From the NCBI GenBank assembly GCA_005799475.1, contig SYGQ01000196.1, forward strand, positions 1 to 36,065: a stretch of 36,065 bases of DNA, in the 5' to 3' direction. Origin of the DNA: Planctomycetia bacterium. GTDB taxonomy: Bacteria > Planctomycetota > Phycisphaerae > Phycisphaerales > SM1A02. Every line of letters starts with the position of its first letter. Position 1 is the stretch's first letter. Position numbers and translations under genes: made by a program. The notes under the pieces were generated by a model. The model ran no database searches. It worked only from the letters and a program-made list of their open reading frames with translations, and had not been told where the DNA came from. This document shows positions 23,292 to 31,050 of this stretch, piece by piece.

Positions 23292-26248
23292 GCGTGGGGG
23301 CGCCCATCCATGAGGCACTTGCCCGCGCGGTCCGCGGGGATGTCCGCATGGGTCGCCACGATCGGATGCTCTACGCCACCGACGCGAGCATCTATCAAGT
23401 CGAACCCCTCGGCGTCGTCATTCCCGCCGATGTGGACGATGCCGAGGCAGCGGCCCGTGCGTGCTTCCTCACGGGAACGCCCGTGGTGCCCCGAGGTGCG
23501 GGCACCGCGCTCGCCGGGCAGACCGTCAACCGCGGGGTCGTGATCGACCTCAGCGCCAACTGCCGCGCCATTGCTTCGATCGATGTTGCCGCGCGGCGCG
23601 TGCGCGTCGAGCCCGGCGTCGTGCTCGACCAACTCAACGGGGCGCTCGCCAAGCACGGGCTCGCCTTTGGCCCCGATGTCGCGACCGCATCGCACGCCAC
23701 GCTCGGTGGGATGATCGGCAACAACTCGGCAGGGGCGAACTCCGTGCTCTACGGGCGCACGGTTGAGCATGTGGTCGCCATCGACGCGCTCCTCTCCAGC
23801 GGCGAGCGGTTGCGATTCGACGAAGGGGCTGCCCTGCGAAGCGAGCGAGTACGCGAGATCACCGCAGCACTGGCCGAGATCGTCCTCCCGCTCGCGCCGC
23901 TCATCGATGAGCGGTTTCCAAAGATCCTTCGGCATGTCGACGGCTACAACCTCGACATCCTGCTCACCCAATTGCGCGCCTCAACACCGGGCACATTCGA
24001 CCGGGTGAATCTCGCGCACCTCCTGTGTGGCTCTGAGGGGACGCTCGCGATCACGCTCGGGGCGGACCTGGCCCTCGTGGATCGTCCCACGCACAAGGGG
24101 CTCGCCATCGCTGCCTTCGCGTCGGTGCGAGACGCCCTTGAGCCGCTCACTCGCATTTTGGCCACGGGGCCAAGCGCCGTTGAGCTCGTGGACGACATGG
24201 TGATCACCATGGCGCGCCGGAATCGCGCGCTCGCCCACGATGTTGATGTGCTTCCACAGCCGAGCGCAGGCAGCCTCGGTGCGGTGATTTATGTGCAGTA
24301 CTTCGCGGATTCTGCCGCCGAACTCGCCACGAAACTCGATGGGCTCGCGAGCACTCTGCCGGGGGTCATGCTCGTGCGGCACACGGATCCTGCTTCTATG
24401 GAACGGGCGTGGCGGCTCCGAAAGGCGGGCGAACCGCTTCTGCACGGCATCCCGGGGGCCCGCAAGCCAGTCACCTTTGTCGAGGACACGGCGGTCGATC
24501 CAGCGCACCTCAGCGCGTTCGTCGAGGAGTTTCGGGCCATCGTCGAGCGACATGGCACGACGGCCGCGTACTACGCACATGCGTCTGTGGGATGCCTCCA
24601 TATCCGCCCGCTCATCGCACTGGAAGACGAGCACGACCTCGCAAGGATGCGCGCGATCGCCGTCGAGGTCGCCGATCTCGTCGTCAAGTACAAGGGTGCG
24701 CTCAGCGGCGAGCACGGTGACGGCAGGGTGCGCTCGCCCATGCTCAGCCTGGTCCTCGGTCCCGACCTTGCGAAGGCACTCGGGCGCATCAAGCGAGTGT
24801 TCGATCCCTCCGGTCTCCTCAACCCGGGCAATCTCGTCGACAACGATCGGCCCGACGCGATCACCTCTCGGCTGCGTGTCAGGCCCGATGACGCACGATT
24901 CGTGCACGCGCCGACCGCGCCGACCTACTACTCGTACGAGCGCGAGGGGGGACTCGACCATGCCATCACGGGGTGCAACGGTGCTGGGCTCTGCCGGCGC
25001 CTCACTGATGGCGGGACCATGTGCCCATCGTTCCGGGCGCTCCGCGACGAACGGCACACCACACGCGGTCGCGCCAACGCGCTCCGTCTCGCGATCTCCG
25101 GGCAACTCTCGCGGACCCCGTGGCACGATGAGGAGACCGCGCGCACGCTTGCACTTTGCCTTTCGTGCAAGGCGTGCAAGTCTGAGTGCCCGAGCAATGT
25201 CGATCTCGCGAAGTTGAAGGCGGAGTTCACCGCACAGGGGTTCAATGAGCGTGGTGCAGTGCCCTGGCGGGTCCGCTTGCGCAGCGCGGTGCGTGGACTC
25301 TCGCGCACCGCGTCCGCGGCATGGCCGCTGAGCGCATGGCTCTCACGGTGGGGTCCTACGCGCCAACTCATCGCGCACACGCTGGGGTTTTCGTCGACGC
25401 GATCGCTGCCCGCCATCGGGCCGCCGCTGCGGCGCTGGCTCCAGCATCACCGTCGGGAGTCGCTGCGCCGTCGGGGACCTGAGTCGCTGCACGACCGGCC
25501 TTGCGTCGTCCTCTTCGGGGACTGCTTCACGCAGTGGTCCGAGCCCGCAGTCGGCGCCGCCGCAGTGACAGTCCTCGAGGCATTTGGATACCGGGTCGTG
25601 CTCTTCGAGTCGGGCTGTTGCGCTCGAGGAGCAATTTCATGCGGCCATCTCGCCGATGCGGCGCGAACGGTTGCCGCAACCGCGCAGGGACTCGAGGCGC
25701 TCGTCGCCCGTGTGAGCGCCGTCGCTGTGCTCTGCCTTGAGCCCTCGTGCTTGAGTGCACTCAAAGATGACTGGCTCGAATTGCGCAGCGGGATTGCCCC
25801 CGAGAGGCTTCGGGCGATCAGCCAGAGGGCGCACCTCGTGGAGGACTGGATCGACCGCGAGTGGGATCGTCATCCAACGCGTCCGTCCCTTTCGCATCCA
25901 GAGGAACGAGTGGTCTTTCACGCGCACTGCCACCAGAAGGCGCTCTGGGGATCCGAGACATCGTCGCGACTCCTTGCTCGGATCTTTGGCGATCGGCTCG
26001 AGGTGCTCGCGACCGGGTGCTGTGGCATGGCGGGAGCGTTCGGACTCGACGCATCGACGAGCGACCTCAGCGTGACGATCGCTCAGATGGACCTCCTTCC
26101 GAAGTTGGCTCGTGATGCCCGCGCGATCGTCTGCGCATCGGGGACGAGTTGCCGGCATCAGATTCACGACACGGTGAGCCGACGGGCGTTCCACCCGATC
26201 GAGCTCGTGGCGAGCGCGATCATGGATCGCGACCCCGTGACCGGATGA
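23288..26248 (+). CDS. FAD-linked oxidase / Fe-S fusion dehydrogenase, YdiJ (D-2-hydroxyglutarate dehydrogenase)-like
   Basis: A 986-residue fusion of a GlcD/D-lactate-dehydrogenase-type flavoprotein and a GlcF-like iron-sulfur part. The FAD domain (about 30-250) includes VVPRGAGTALAGQTVNRG and GGMIGNNSAGANS. The FAD-oxidase C domain (about 280-520) ends with SGEHGDGRVRSPML. A cysteine group at residues 563, 569 and 579 (CNGAGLC, then MCPSF) is the signature also seen in Escherichia coli YdiJ. A ferredoxin motif CLSCKACKSEC follows, with Cys624, Cys627, Cys630 and Cys634. Two CCG domains (SGCCARGA and HCHQKALWG/TGCCGMAGAFG) complete the protein. It likely oxidises a D-2-hydroxyacid and passes electrons to the respiratory chain. 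GTG 23288 overlaps the preceding stop. Confidence 0.9.
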   Translation: MSVGAPIHEALARAVRGDVRMGRHDRMLYATDASIYQVEPLGVVIPADVDDAEAAARACFLTGTPVVPRGAGTALAGQTVNRGVVIDLSANCRAIASIDVAARRVRVEPGVVLDQLNGALAKHGLAFGPDVATASHATLGGMIGNNSAGANSVLYGRTVEHVVAIDALLSSGERLRFDEGAALRSERVREITAALAEIVLPLAPLIDERFPKILRHVDGYNLDILLTQLRASTPGTFDRVNLAHLLCGSEGTLAITLGADLALVDRPTHKGLAIAAFASVRDALEPLTRILATGPSAVELVDDMVITMARRNRALAHDVDVLPQPSAGSLGAVIYVQYFADSAAELATKLDGLASTLPGVMLVRHTDPASMERAWRLRKAGEPLLHGIPGARKPVTFVEDTAVDPAHLSAFVEEFRAIVERHGTTAAYYAHASVGCLHIRPLIALEDEHDLARMRAIAVEVADLVVKYKGALSGEHGDGRVRSPMLSLVLGPDLAKALGRIKRVFDPSGLLNPGNLVDNDRPDAITSRLRVRPDDARFVHAPTAPTYYSYEREGGLDHAITGCNGAGLCRRLTDGGTMCPSFRALRDERHTTRGRANALRLAISGQLSRTPWHDEETARTLALCLSCKACKSECPSNVDLAKLKAEFTAQGFNERGAVPWRVRLRSAVRGLSRTASAAWPLSAWLSRWGPTRQLIAHTLGFSSTRSLPAIGPPLRRWLQHHRRESLRRRGPESLHDRPCVVLFGDCFTQWSEPAVGAAAVTVLEAFGYRVVLFESGCCARGAISCGHLADAARTVAATAQGLEALVARVSAVAVLCLEPSCLSALKDDWLELRSGIAPERLRAISQRAHLVEDWIDREWDRHPTRPSLSHPEERVVFHAHCHQKALWGSETSSRLLARIFGDRLEVLATGCCGMAGAFGLDASTSDLSVTIAQMDLLPKLARDARAIVCASGTSCRHQIHDTVSRRAFHPIELVASAIMDRDPVTG

Positions 26249-26261
26249 TGTGGCGCACCCC

Positions 26262-26267
26262 TATACT
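26262..26267 (+). promoter_or_regulatory. -10-like hexamer TATACT, probable leaderless start of the response regulator
   Basis: TATACT is followed by GCGGTC and then ATG 26274, a six-base spacing. It lies in the 25-bp gap after the dehydrogenase, so the regulator probably has its own transcript. Confidence 0.5.
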
Positions 26268-26273
26268 GCGGTC

Positions 26274-26771
26274 ATGGCAGGTACTGGCGCTCCGGAAACA
26301 GCGGAATCGGACGCATCAACTGAGGTCGACCTGAGCCGCGCGACCATTCTCGTCGTTGACGACAACCAGCAGAATCTTGAGTTGATTCAGGCCTACCTTG
26401 AAGGTCTTGCGTGCCGCATCATGACGGCTCAAGACGGGGCTGAGGCCATTGCGATCATCGACAGAGACACTCCCGATCTGGTTCTCCTCGATGTGATGAT
26501 GCCGCGGATGTCCGGGTTCGATGTGTGCAAGCGCGTCAAGGGTGGCGCTCGGACGAAAGAGATCGTGGTCATCATGGTGACCGCGCTGCACGAAGTGGGA
26601 GACATGGAGCGAGCTGTCGAGTGCGGCTGCGATGACTTCGTCTCAAAGCCCGTCAACAAAGTCGAGTTGCTGACTCGGGTCAAGGGGCTGTTGCGCCTGA
26701 AACTCCTGCGCCAGCAACTTTCCGGCCTGTTGGACAGGGGCCACCTCGGGGGGCGCGAAGGATCCGGTTGA
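26274..26771 (+). CDS. Single-domain response regulator (receiver only)
   Basis: A 165-residue CheY-type receiver. After a 23-residue acidic lead come the acidic pair in ILVVDDNQQN, the phosphoacceptor Asp73 in LVLLDVMMPRMSG, the conserved Thr in MVTA, and the Lys in FVSKPVNK. No DNA-binding or enzymatic output domain follows. The last 25 residues form a helix and a Gly-rich tail (LRQQLSGLLDRGHLGG). It may act in a phosphorelay or by protein-protein contact. No histidine kinase gene is in the window. Confidence 0.92.
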   Translation: MAGTGAPETAESDASTEVDLSRATILVVDDNQQNLELIQAYLEGLACRIMTAQDGAEAIAIIDRDTPDLVLLDVMMPRMSGFDVCKRVKGGARTKEIVVIMVTALHEVGDMERAVECGCDDFVSKPVNKVELLTRVKGLLRLKLLRQQLSGLLDRGHLGGREGSG

Positions 26772-26782
26772 ATCCCGGAGCC

Positions 26783-27010
26783 TCAGGCCGCGTCGCGAGT
26801 CACGATGGCCGGAGTGTCACCGAGCCTGATCCATGGCTTCGCAGTCTCTCGCGGTTCCTGGGTCGCTTCGAGGTGCTGCAAGTAGCGGTGGAGGTCGTAG
26901 GGGTCGAAGCCCGCAAGCCACTCGCGATCGGCACCAGGATTGATCGCGACGATCATGCCGACGAGGTGCTCAATGGAACCGACGGTGCTGTCGTGACGCA
27001 GGTCGCTCAT
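26783..27010 (-). CDS. Small conserved-looking hypothetical protein
   Basis: A 75-residue protein with no family I can name. The frame MSDLRHDSTVGSIEHLVGMI..., with a later FDPYDLHRYLQHLEA, has strongly biased third positions (mostly G or C) like real genes here. Its composition is that of a soluble, mixed helical protein with no signal peptide, membrane helix or Cys motif. It ends 11 bp from the response-regulator stop (tail to tail) and is divergent from the NUDIX gene. The 155 bp between 27011 and 27165 hold no clear promoter or other feature. Confidence 0.65.
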   Translation of the reverse strand: MSDLRHDSTVGSIEHLVGMIVAINPGADREWLAGFDPYDLHRYLQHLEATQEPRETAKPWIRLGDTPAIVTRDAA

Positions 27011-27165
27011 GGCGACTCATTCATCGGCAGCACTGGGGGATTGCATGAGGTTTTGCTGCGGTGCAAGAGGCGTCGTGCGAGGGCGCTTCCGCGTCGGGCC
27101 CATCCGGGCACAACCTCTTGTGGGGGAGAGACGGCGACTCACGAACTCTTGGAGCACGCTTTCGC

Positions 27166-27858
27166 TTGACCGCCTCTTCGCTCGTCCACTGGCTCCGACG
27201 CCCTCCGATCATCGTGGATGCCGGTCGAGCCTTCGAACCCACGAGCTCTGACGAGCTCCTCGAGCGGGCATGGATCGACGCGCGAAGCCGCAACTCCAGA
27301 CTCACGGATGGTCCGTGCTGGCATGTCTCGGGTGTCCACCGCAATGGACACGGCGGTGCATCGATCCATGTCGTCGGCACCACCTACCGAATGGGGGTCT
27401 GCCGAGGTGCCGTTGCGACGGGATTCGTCGGCCTCGGCATGAAGGCGCTCGCCCACTGGAACGGTAAGTTCCTCGTGGGTCGCCGGTCCGATGAGTGCCT
27501 CGGGTACCCGGGGTGTTGGGAGTTTGCTCCCTCGGGGGCTGTGGAACCCGGTGAAGATCCCGCTCGGGGCATCGTTCGCGAACTCCTCGAAGAGTGTGCG
27601 CTCGAAGTCACGCGTCCCCCGCGTGCACTTGCCATCGCGTTCGACTCCATCACGGGGAACTGGGAAATCGTCTACGACTTGCAGATCCGGCAGCCACCGG
27701 ATGCACCGCCGAACTGGGAGTACACCGACTTGCGACTGGTCGACCTCGCGCGGATGCCGACTCCGTACTCGCCGATCACGGAGAAACTTCTGGCGATCGC
27801 CCATCGTGCGGGCGTCGCTGCGCCGCAAGGAACAGACCATCGTCGGTCTCGCGCTTGA
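27166..27858 (+). CDS. NUDIX hydrolase with N-terminal extension
   Basis: A hydrolase of nucleoside-diphosphate-linked compounds, about 230 residues. The Nudix box (about residues 124-146) reads GAVEPGEDPARGIVRELLEE, then CALEV. It keeps the RELLEE catalytic glutamates, with the usual Gly after EE replaced by Cys. An N-terminal domain (SDELLERAWIDARSRN, then RLTDGPCWHVSGV, then TTYRMGVC) matches the layout of longer Nudix proteins with a substrate-binding front part. The start is uncertain. TTG 27166 is used because homology begins just after it; GTG 27061 in the same frame would add 35 residues, and no ribosome-binding site decides between them. The 3' end overlaps the convergent lipoprotein gene by 83 bp. 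Confidence 0.82.
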   Translation: MTASSLVHWLRRPPIIVDAGRAFEPTSSDELLERAWIDARSRNSRLTDGPCWHVSGVHRNGHGGASIHVVGTTYRMGVCRGAVATGFVGLGMKALAHWNGKFLVGRRSDECLGYPGCWEFAPSGAVEPGEDPARGIVRELLEECALEVTRPPRALAIAFDSITGNWEIVYDLQIRQPPDAPPNWEYTDLRLVDLARMPTPYSPITEKLLAIAHRAGVAAPQGTDHRRSRA

Positions 27859-28480
27859 GCATGTCGGTGCCTGGCCCCACCCACTCGACAGCGCGGAGCG
27901 CATTGGACACGACTTGGCTTGCGGTCCGCCTCATGCGGCGAGAATGGACTTCATCGAACCGAGAGGTCAGCCGCCCGGTGAGTTGCGCCGGACTGAGGAG
28001 GTCGGTGAATCCTTTCGTCGACGCCAGGAGCGAGAGGCTCGAGCCAACAACATCAAGGCCGAGCTCGGTGTCGCCTGGCTCCCCGCGCGGCCAGGCGAAG
28101 CCGCCGCCGCCGTAGATGCCGATCTCGGTTCCGGAGAAGATCAGGAGTCGGAGGCTCGCATTGGTGGACTCGGGGTCAATGGCAGTCTTTCCCGCCTTAG
28201 GGATCCAGAGCAGGTTCACATGAAGGAGGTAGCCATTGAGGTCCCCGCCCTGTTCCAGGCGTTCGAGCGGGATGTCGCTCAGAATGAACGATGTGTTGGC
28301 GAGTTCTTGCGAGTAGGTTCCGGTGCCGAGGTCGGCGCGGAGTGTTCTTGGTGACGGGCCCAGTCCCGTGACCTCCAGTCGCTCCGGTGCGCTCACGCCG
28401 CAACAACAAAGAAAGACCGAAGAAAACAAGGTGGCCGCGATGGAAACGGCCTCGGACAGAGTGCGGGTCCTTAGCGCCAC
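27776..28480 (-). CDS. Putative lipoprotein of unknown function
   Basis: A 234-residue protein starting at GTG 28480. The N-terminus (VALRTRTLSEAVSIAATLFS, then SVFLCCCG) is a lipoprotein-type signal peptide with a triple cysteine, where Leu at -3 of the third Cys fits a lipobox. The mature part has regular beta-strand character (DLNGYLLHVNLLWIPKAGKT; SLRLLIFSGTEIGIYGGGGF) and no family I recognise. The start overlaps the end of the amidohydrolase-fold gene by 10 bp, so it is likely coexpressed with it. Its 3' end overlaps the NUDIX gene. If lipidated, it is a candidate substrate of the Lnt encoded in this window. Confidence 0.72.
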   Translation of the reverse strand: MALRTRTLSEAVSIAATLFSSVFLCCCGVSAPERLEVTGLGPSPRTLRADLGTGTYSQELANTSFILSDIPLERLEQGGDLNGYLLHVNLLWIPKAGKTAIDPESTNASLRLLIFSGTEIGIYGGGGFAWPRGEPGDTELGLDVVGSSLSLLASTKGFTDLLSPAQLTGRLTSRFDEVHSRRMRRTASQVVSNALRAVEWVGPGTDMLKRETDDGLFLAAQRRPHDGRSPEVSP

Positions 28481-29397
28481 GGCGTGGGCGATGCAGGGCG
28501 CATCGCGTCGGGCTGGGCCGCGGGTGCCGGCGTCGCGCTCGAGGGCGCCGTGAGGATCGCCTTCATGCCGAGTGTCGCAACCGGATTGCGCTCGACGATG
28601 CCACGAAGGGCGGCGCGCGGAATCGACGGCAGGTGCGTTCCGAGCGCGTACGAGTTGAGCGAGTAGATGGCCTCGACCGCCTGAGACGGCGAACCGAAGG
28701 GGAACCCGCTGCCGAAGAAGACCTTGTCGAGGACACCCGCTTCGCTCGCCAAGAGCAGCGTGTTGTAGAGGCGCCATGGCTGCGACGCGATCGTGCTGGT
28801 CTCTGTGTAGAGCCGCGGATGCTTGGAGAGGAGCGCGATGGTCTCATCGATCCACGGGAACCCGAAGTGGCCGAGAACGATCGGCAACTTCGGGAATGTG
28901 CGCGCGACTTCGTCCCATGGGGCGGGACGGTCGTACTCGAGCACCATGGACGGCGTCATGCAGCCCGGTCGTACGATGAACACCGGCATGCCACTCCGCA
29001 TGCAGCGGTCGTACAGGCGCATGGCATTCGAGTGGGTCGGATGAAATCCCTGTGCCGAAGGGGAAATGCTCACGCCAGCGAGCCCAAGCGACTGTGCCTT
29101 GTCGAAGTCATCGATCCATTCTGGAGACATCGGGTCGATCCCCGCTATGCCGACCAACCGATGGGACTGGCGCCGTACGAGGTCAGCGATGATCTCGTGG
29201 GGCACGATCGCCTGGAGCGCATGGGAGCGAAACCCATGCACCAGCGCACCGCCGACACACTCGACCGCGTGCGCATGCGCCCCGATTGTGCCGTCAAGGT
29301 CGCCGGGGCGCTTCGCCTGCGCGCGCACGGCTTCGGAAATCTCGTAGCCAAGTTGCTCCGAAGAGTGCCACACCCGCGTCAGTGTGTCGAAAATCAT
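28471..29397 (-). CDS. Amidohydrolase-fold (amidohydrolase_2/COG2159-like) protein lacking metal ligands
   Basis: A 308-residue TIM-barrel protein with the pattern of the amidohydrolase_2 family: a start strand MIFDTLTRVW, GLAGVSISPSAQGFHP, RCMRSGMPVFI, LPIVLGHFGFPWIDE and VFFGSGFPFG. Active members have an HxH after the first Asp, a His in the PVFxH strand and an Asp in FGSDFP. Here these are Thr5-Leu6-Thr7, Val142-Arg143 and Gly231. Only His177 of the usual ligand set remains. The protein is therefore probably not a normal metal hydrolase, and could be a binding protein or use another chemistry. It lies between ubiE and the lipoprotein gene. ATG 29397 follows a TATACT hexamer by 8 nt. Confidence 0.8.
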   Translation of the reverse strand: MIFDTLTRVWHSSEQLGYEISEAVRAQAKRPGDLDGTIGAHAHAVECVGGALVHGFRSHALQAIVPHEIIADLVRRQSHRLVGIAGIDPMSPEWIDDFDKAQSLGLAGVSISPSAQGFHPTHSNAMRLYDRCMRSGMPVFIVRPGCMTPSMVLEYDRPAPWDEVARTFPKLPIVLGHFGFPWIDETIALLSKHPRLYTETSTIASQPWRLYNTLLLASEAGVLDKVFFGSGFPFGSPSQAVEAIYSLNSYALGTHLPSIPRAALRGIVERNPVATLGMKAILTAPSSATPAPAAQPDAMRPASPTPWR

Positions 29398-29405
29398 CGC
29401 GTGCG

Positions 29406-29411
29406 AGTATA
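29406..29411 (-). promoter_or_regulatory. -10-like hexamer TATACT before the amidohydrolase-fold gene
   Basis: TATACT on the minus strand is followed by 8 nt and then ATG 29397, inside the 22-bp gap after ubiE. TGGACT, 16 nt further upstream, matches the -35 consensus at four of six positions. Confidence 0.45.
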
Positions 29412-29419
29412 GCGATCGG

Positions 29420-30202
29420 TCAGGCCGAGTCCACCGTTGCGACCGTGATCGCGCAGGTTCCCAGCGTCATCCGAGAGGTCCGCACCGCCCCGAAGCCTGC
29501 CGCGCGAACGCGCACGGCCAGCGCTTCGGGATCAAGAAAGGTTTCGACCGACCGCGGCAAGTAGTGGTACGCGCCCGAGTCGTCGCGCGCCAAGAGTGTG
29601 GCCGTCCACGGCATGATGCGTCGGGTGTAGCAGCCGTGAATCGCGCGCACGAAGCGAGAACCCGGTTCGGCGAACTCCAGGATGGCCAATCGGCCCCCCG
29701 GGCGCAGTACCCGGCGGAATTGTCGCAAGGCGAGATCCGGGTCTGCGACATTCCGAATTCCGAAGGCGATGGAAACGATGTCGAATGAAGCATCGGAGAA
29801 CGAGAGCGCCTGCGCGTCGCCCTCAACGAATCGGATCGCTGCCACGGCGCCGCCCTCGCGGAGCGCTTTCGTGCGAGCGACCTCGAGCATGGCGGCCGTG
29901 TAGTCGAGGCCAACGACGCTCCGCGCGCCCTGACGGGCAAAGTGGGCGGCGAGGTCTCCGGTGCCGCAGGCCACATCGAGGACATCGGCACCAACGACAG
30001 GGTTGGACTGGTTGACGGCACGACGACGCCAGGACTGGTCGAGGCCGAAGGAGTGGATCCGGTTATTGATGTCGTAGGCGTGAGCGATCGCGGAGAACAT
30101 CTCGCGCACTCTCCCGGACTTCTCTCCGTCGACATGCGGATCCTGAGCCAGTCGTTGCGCGTTCCACGCAGGTTCCTTTGGTGGCGACGGCGCGCTGGGC
30201 AC
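29420..30202 (-). CDS. ubiE: Demethylmenaquinone/ubiquinone methyltransferase (UbiE/MenG)
   Basis: A 260-residue SAM-dependent methyltransferase that methylates the ring of demethylmenaquinone (or a ubiquinone precursor). UbiE/MenG signatures are VREMFSAIAHAYDINNRIHS, the SAM motif VLDVACGTGDLA, FVEGDAQALSFSDASFDIVS, IAFGIRNVADPDLALRQF and RVLRPGGRLAILEFAEP. Planctomycete-type bacteria usually use menaquinone, so the MenG role is more likely; that is an inference. The start GTG 30202 is supported by a TACGAT hexamer 6 nt upstream. A 127-bp divergent gap separates it from the B12-domain gene. Confidence 0.93.
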   Translation of the reverse strand: MPSAPSPPKEPAWNAQRLAQDPHVDGEKSGRVREMFSAIAHAYDINNRIHSFGLDQSWRRRAVNQSNPVVGADVLDVACGTGDLAAHFARQGARSVVGLDYTAAMLEVARTKALREGGAVAAIRFVEGDAQALSFSDASFDIVSIAFGIRNVADPDLALRQFRRVLRPGGRLAILEFAEPGSRFVRAIHGCYTRRIMPWTATLLARDDSGAYHYLPRSVETFLDPEALAVRVRAAGFGAVRTSRMTLGTCAITVATVDSA

Positions 30203-30208
30203 GGGAGC

Positions 30209-30214
30209 ATCGTA
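30209..30214 (-). promoter_or_regulatory. -10-like hexamer TACGAT, probable leaderless start of ubiE/menG
   Basis: TACGAT on the minus strand is followed by six bases and then the GTG start at 30202. Nearby on the plus strand CGACC and GGTCG (about 30230-30248) form a small inverted repeat of unknown meaning. Confidence 0.4.
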
Positions 30215-30329
30215 GGGATTCCCGTGCGGGCGACCGATAAGGGGTCGGTGAGGGGGTGAGATAACGCTCCGTCTGAGAGGGTTCGCGTGACTGGCGACGC
30301 ACCGTCAAGCGCCAGCCGATGGACCCTGC

Positions 30330-31046
30330 ATGCCTACCAAAGTCATGAACACAGAACTGGCACTCGAGCGGATCCTCCAACTTTCCGTGAGTGGCGATCG
30401 AGGTGCCACACGAGCCTTCATCGAGCAAGCCACGATGCACGGGGCGACATCAATGATGCTGGCCACGGACTTGTACTGGCCCGCCATGCAAACGATCTTC
30501 CGCATGTGGCGGCAGGACCAACTGAGTGCGCTCGCCTACCAGTATGCGACACGGATCTTGCGCATGCTCGTGGACCAAGCGCAGGGGGGCTACGAGCAGG
30601 CGGCGCGCAACGGCCGTCGACTCTTGTGCGTGTGCGGACCCAATGAGAGCGAGGATCTCGCCGGCCAACTCTGCGCCGACATCCTCGAGGCCAACGGATA
30701 CGAAGTGCTCTTTGCCGGTGGGGGTGTCGCCAACGATGAAATCATGAGCGAGGTGGGGCAGCGGCGTCCCGACGCGCTTGTGGTGTTTGCTGCCGCAGCG
30801 ACCGATGCACCCAGAATCCGAATGCTCATCGACTCGATCCGCAGCATCGGCGCGCATCCGTCGCTGCCCATCATCTGCGGTGGAGGGGTGTTTGCCCGCG
30901 CCCCTGGGCTCGCCGAAGAAATCGGCGCCGATGCGACCGCCGATGATCCATTCGCTGTCGAGCGCATGGTGCGATGCGCAATCGCCACGCCGCGCGCCGT
31001 GGCCGCGGCGAGACCAATGACCCGGGCACGAGCAGCCGTAGCATGA
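30330..31046 (+). CDS. B12-binding-domain-like protein with degenerate cobalamin motifs
   Basis: A 238-residue soluble protein with the two-domain layout of MerR/CarH-type or methyltransferase cobalamin modules. A helical cap (about 8-95) precedes a Rossmann-like domain (97-220) with LCVCGPNESEDLAGQL, NGYEVLFAGGGV, DALVVFAAAATDAPRI, PIICGGGVFAR and IGADATADDP. The lower-axial-ligand motif DxHxxG is replaced by Glu106-Ser-Glu108-Asp-Leu-Ala111, so the cobalt-binding His is missing. In the cap the Wx9EH motif is Trp60-x9-Tyr70-Gln71. It may bind cobalamin base-off or another ligand, or act purely as a protein-interaction module. No DNA-binding domain is attached. tilS follows 4 bp later. Confidence 0.78.
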   Translation: MPTKVMNTELALERILQLSVSGDRGATRAFIEQATMHGATSMMLATDLYWPAMQTIFRMWRQDQLSALAYQYATRILRMLVDQAQGGYEQAARNGRRLLCVCGPNESEDLAGQLCADILEANGYEVLFAGGGVANDEIMSEVGQRRPDALVVFAAAATDAPRIRMLIDSIRSIGAHPSLPIICGGGVFARAPGLAEEIGADATADDPFAVERMVRCAIATPRAVAAARPMTRARAAVA

Positions 31047-31050
31047 TCGC

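Noticed and set aside
23981..25126. 381-codon minus-strand frame inside the dehydrogenase gene
   Set aside because: It is antisense to conserved FAD-oxidase and Fe-S motifs. Its composition is typical of a shadow frame.
23288..26248. Possibility that the long dehydrogenase is an assembly fusion of glcD and glcF
   Set aside because: The cysteine pattern CNGAGLC...MCPSF joining the two halves is also found in the natural fusion YdiJ, so the fusion is expected.
30230..30248. Short inverted repeat (CGACC/GGTCG) upstream of the B12-domain gene, considered as an operator or B12 riboswitch
   Set aside because: It has only five base pairs, and none of the conserved cobalamin-riboswitch elements are seen in the 127-bp gap.
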